From positions 858,998-922,997 of the forward strand of contig NZ_SRXT01000001.1 in assembly GCF_004792685.1 (NCBI RefSeq): 64,000 nt of DNA, written 5' to 3'. Below the pieces are notes generated by a model, which was given only the letters and a program-made list of their open reading frames with translations, had not been told where the DNA came from and ran no database searches. Positions 61,373-64,000 of the stretch are shown in pieces (within the stretch, counting starts at the first letter, position 1; the number at the start of each line of letters is the position of its first letter). Position numbers and translations under genes: made by a program. Source of the DNA: Sphingomonas gei (GTDB taxonomy: Bacteria; Pseudomonadota; Alphaproteobacteria; Sphingomonadales; Sphingomonadaceae).

Positions 61373-63139
61373 ATGTCCGCAGTGCTCAACGTTCATCGCT
61401 CGATCCTCGGCCAGCCCTGGCGCTGGCGCGGACTGGCCGCCGACGCCCGCGACCCCGGCTTTGCCCCCGACGACATCGTCACCCAGCTGCTGCTGACTCG
61501 AGGCTGTCCTCGCGATGGCCTCGACGATCACCGCGCACCCAGCATCCGCGCCTTCATGCCCGACCCGTCGATATTCCGAGACATGAACAAGGGCGCAGAA
61601 CGCCTCGCCGACGCTGTCGAGCGCGGCGAGCAAGTCGCGATCTTCGGCGACTATGACGTTGACGGCGCGACCTCCGCGGCTTTGCTCATCCTCCTGCTGC
61701 GCGATCTCGGGCTCGAGGCCCGGCCCTACATCCCCGACCGGCTGATGGAGGGCTACGGACCCTCGGGCGAGGCGCTGGTGCGGCTCCACAGCGAAGGCGC
61801 CAGCCTGATCGTCACCGTCGATTGCGGCGCGCAGGCGTTCGAGGCGCTCCGGATGGCGAAGGATGCCGGCGCGGAGGTCATCGTTTGCGACCATCACAAA
61901 TGCGCCGCCGAGCTGCCGGTGGCGCACGCAGTGATCAACCCAAACCGGCTCGACGAAACCGAAGGCGCCGCGCACGGCCATCTCGCCGCGGTCGGCATGG
62001 CCTTCCTGCTCGGTGCCGCGCTGATCCGCGCGCTGCGCGCGCGGGGATGGTTCAAGACACGCCCGGAGCCGAAGCTGCTCGACTTGCTCGATCTGGTGGC
62101 GCTCGGCACCGTCGCCGATGTCGCCTCGCTCAAGGGCCTCAATCGCGCCTTTGTCGCGCAGGGCCTCAAGGTCATGGGACAGCGCCGCAACATCGGCATG
62201 AACGCCTTGATCGAAGCTTCGCGTCTGACCCGCGCGCCCACCTGCACCGATCTCGGCTTCGCGCTTGGGCCGCGGATCAATGCCGGCGGCCGGGTTGGGC
62301 GCTCCGACCTCGGTGTGCGGCTGCTCACCACGCGCGACCCGGAGGAAGCGCGGGCGATCGCCGTCGAGCTCGACTTGCTCAACGAGGAGCGCCGCGTGAT
62401 CGAGGCCGAGGTTCAACTCGCCGCCGAAGCGCTCTGCTTCGCCAGGAGCAACCGCGCGGTAGTCGTGGTGGCGAGCCGCGGCTGGCACGCGGGCGTGATC
62501 GGCATCGTCGCCGGACGGCTCAAGGAGAAACTCGGCCGGCCGGCGATCGTCATCGCGCTCGACGAGAATGGTATCGGCAAGGGCTCGGGGCGGTCGATCG
62601 CCGGAGTCGACCTCGGCGCCGCAATACTCGCCGCGAAGGATGCCGGCCTGCTCCACGCCGGCGGCGGCCATGCGATGGCGTGCGGCGTGACGATCGCCGA
62701 AACCGCGCTCGATGGGTTCACCGATTTCCTCGAGGACCGGCTTGCCGAGCGCGTTACTGCCGCAATGGGCGGACGCGCGCTGCTCCTGGATGCGGTGCTC
62801 GCGCCTGGCGGCGTAAATCCCGATCTGGTGACGGCAATGGACGCAGGCGGCCCCTATGGCATGGGCTGGCCCGCGCCACGGATCGCAGCCGGTCCGCTGC
62901 GTGTGATCAAGGCCGATGTGGTCGGCAGCGGCGGACATGTCCGCCTCGTCGTGGCGGGCGAGGACGGGCGCAGTTTCAAGGCCGTCGCCTTTCGCCATGC
63001 CGAGACCGAACTCGGTGCCGCTTTGCTTTCCGCCCCCGCGCACCGCCGGCTCTGGCTCGCCGGCCGTGCCAAAATCGACGACTGGGGCCAACGCCGCGCG
63101 GCCGAGCTCCACATAGAAGATGCCGCCTGGGCCGATTGA
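61373..63139 (+). CDS. recJ: Single-stranded-DNA-specific exonuclease RecJ
   Basis: 588 aa. DHH phosphoesterase motifs: IFGDYDVDGATSAALL, IVTVDCGAQAFEAL, VIVCDHHKCAAELP, and DHHA1 domain with GRSIAGVDLGAAI and HAGGGHAMACGVTIAE. 5'-3' exonuclease in recombination and mismatch repair. Length normal. ATG 61373. Confidence 0.96.
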   Translation: MSAVLNVHRSILGQPWRWRGLAADARDPGFAPDDIVTQLLLTRGCPRDGLDDHRAPSIRAFMPDPSIFRDMNKGAERLADAVERGEQVAIFGDYDVDGATSAALLILLLRDLGLEARPYIPDRLMEGYGPSGEALVRLHSEGASLIVTVDCGAQAFEALRMAKDAGAEVIVCDHHKCAAELPVAHAVINPNRLDETEGAAHGHLAAVGMAFLLGAALIRALRARGWFKTRPEPKLLDLLDLVALGTVADVASLKGLNRAFVAQGLKVMGQRRNIGMNALIEASRLTRAPTCTDLGFALGPRINAGGRVGRSDLGVRLLTTRDPEEARAIAVELDLLNEERRVIEAEVQLAAEALCFARSNRAVVVVASRGWHAGVIGIVAGRLKEKLGRPAIVIALDENGIGKGSGRSIAGVDLGAAILAAKDAGLLHAGGGHAMACGVTIAETALDGFTDFLEDRLAERVTAAMGGRALLLDAVLAPGGVNPDLVTAMDAGGPYGMGWPAPRIAAGPLRVIKADVVGSGGHVRLVVAGEDGRSFKAVAFRHAETELGAALLSAPAHRRLWLAGRAKIDDWGQRRAAELHIEDAAWAD

Positions 63140-63193
63140 GATGCTTGACCCGCGGCCGATCCTTGCCTAACCGGCGCTTCCACGCTCCGGCAT

Positions 63194-63268
63194 GGCCCCT
63201 TCGTCTAGCGGTTAGGACGCGGCCCTTTCACGGCTGAAGCACGGGTTCGATTCCCGTAGGGGTCACCA
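63194..63268 (+). tRNA. tRNA-Glu (anticodon TTC), CCA encoded
   Basis: Cloverleaf fits: acceptor GGCCCCT/AGGGGTC, anticodon loop CTTTCAC, T-arm ACGGGTTCGATTCCCGT; discriminator A then CCA (63266-63268). Adjacent to a decayed integrase, so its 3' end is the likely attachment site of an integrated element. Confidence 0.97.
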
Positions 63269-63343
63269 CGGCAAGCGAAAAGTGACGTTTTCCCGCCCTT
63301 TTGCCGCCGGTGTGACAAATACCAATTAGCATGGTGTGACATT

Positions 63344-63879
63344 TCAGCGTTCCGTGTCCGAGAATTTGTCCTGCACCCGATTGATCGCCACAGCGGCAAG
63401 ACTCTCCTGATTCGCCGATGCGCTGTAGGTTGCAACTTCTGCGTCACCCGTCCACCCGCCGACCGCCTTCATACCCTGCTGCGTCGCCTCGCTTTCGGCC
63501 ATGCGCCGTCCGATGGCGTGGCGCAGTCCGTGCGCTCGGCTGTGAGGAAGCCCAGCCTCATTGCAACGATCCGCGAACCAATTACCGAACCAGCCGCTGA
63601 GAAGGGCTTGCCGTATTCGGTGACAAGAAACGTGTGCAGCCCGACGCTCGGTAAAGCGTCGATCGCTGCGCGGAGGTCATCCGCCGCCGGAAGCCAAAGG
63701 TCGGCGCTGTTCTTGCTCGCCCGGAAATTGATCTTTCCGCGGATGATATGCTTCGGGCCGAAAAGGCGGGTGTCGCCGCGCCGCTGCCCGGTCCAGAGGA
63801 TGATTTCTAACGCTAGCCTGGTCGTTTATCGATTGGGACACGCTGGCTAGCGCATCGAGCACTATTGCTTGGCCCAACC
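63344..63879 (-). pseudogene. Decayed tyrosine recombinase (integrase) fragment
   Basis: Translated leftward: box I LWTGQRRGD, then LHTFLVTEYGKPFSAAG; one missing T near 63585-63591 breaks the frame; the rest resumes as LPHSRAHGLRHAIGRRMAES (HxxR box) and AVGGWTGDAEVATYSA (nucleophile Tyr), ending at the TGA at 63344-63346. A second break lies near 63808-63820, before LEIILWTG. The N-terminal half is cut off by the IS end at about 63880. Stop is 75 bases from the tRNA, as for island integrases. Confidence 0.8.
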
Positions 63880-64000
63880 TGACGTGCGCCCCTGAAATGT
63901 GACCGATTTTGAGTAGAGTCCGACGCGAAGGAGTCGGACGAAGCTGCGCAGCAGCAGGTTCAGCGAAGAGCAGATCATCGCGATTTTGAAGGAGCACGAG
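63880..64000 (+). mobile_element. Left end of an IS3-family element with start of OrfA (cut by window)
   Basis: TGACGTGCGCCCCTGAAATG at 63880 looks like an IS terminal repeat. The last 60 bases translate as LRSSRFSEEQIIAILKEHE, the standard N-terminus of IS3-family OrfA. An inverted repeat GTCCGAC-N8-GTCGGAC (63918-63939) lies between them. It is inserted into the integrase gene. The remainder is outside the window. Confidence 0.75.

Overview
The window is a chromosomal segment from an alphaproteobacterium, most likely a Sphingomonas or close sphingomonad (inference). The DNA is visibly GC-rich with strong third-position G/C. The gene content is typical of that group: Tat-exported sugar enzymes, TonB-dependent uptake, a full propionyl-CoA route with an ScfR-type regulator, RcnB, and many intergenic palindromic repeats. 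Nothing before 63.19 kb looks foreign. The last 0.8 kb is the edge of a tRNA-linked integrated element.

Layout. (1) 0-10.8 kb is a carbohydrate/peptide utilisation locus. A leftward operon encodes a Tat-exported GH127-like enzyme, an Ldh_2 reductase, a DUF885 peptidase-like protein and a GH43 enzyme that runs off the window. A rightward operon encodes a deleted DPP-type peptidase remnant, a large secreted DUF5695-like protein, a small frameshifted secreted ORF and a POT transporter. The shared intergenic region carries two copies of the palindrome ATACCGTAT, one in overlapping divergent promoters. (2) 11.2-20.3 kb is a leftward operon: an MFS importer, three TIM-barrel sugar isomerase-like proteins, a Gfo/Idh/MocA oxidoreductase, cytochrome c, a gluconate-2-DH subunit-3 protein and a GMC oxidoreductase. 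It looks like a periplasmic FAD/cytochrome glycoside 3-dehydrogenase system. A divergent LacI regulator and a TGTAA-N4-TTACA operator lie at its head.

(3) 20.4-31.3 kb holds a TonB receptor with an exported M20 peptidase, an exported S51 (cyanophycinase-like) peptidase with an Lrp regulator, a GH5-like enzyme, and then cyanophycin synthetase plus cytoplasmic cyanophycinase. It could link cyanophycin storage with use of external polymer or dipeptides. (4) 31.2-36.3 kb has two divergent fusion genes, glycosyltransferase-UDP-galactopyranose mutase and GH1-like-RmlD-like, for surface glycan synthesis. A receiver-like protein that appears to lack its phospho-acceptor is coupled to the first. (5) 36.3-46.1 kb has a small exported protein, an OmpR/EnvZ-type two-component system, beta-carbonic anhydrase with a SulP transporter, a Nudix-DUF47 fusion with a PiT phosphate transporter, an AraC regulator and a frameshifted GH29 fucosidase gene.

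(6) 46.1-56.5 kb is a propionyl-CoA to succinyl-CoA operon (pccB, a small gene, mce, an enoyl-CoA hydratase, methylmalonyl-CoA mutase, bioB, a small membrane protein, pccA) with a divergent ScfR/PrpR-like regulator. Placing bioB inside ties biotin supply to the biotin-dependent carboxylase. (7) 56.6-63.1 kb is mixed: DUF3291-like, class II aldolase, LigB-type dioxygenase, an orphan [2Fe-2S] hydroxylase subunit, RcnB, a prolyl-4-hydroxylase-like oxygenase and recJ. (8) 63.19-64.0 kb: tRNA-Glu(TTC), a decayed tyrosine integrase and the left end of an IS3-family element.
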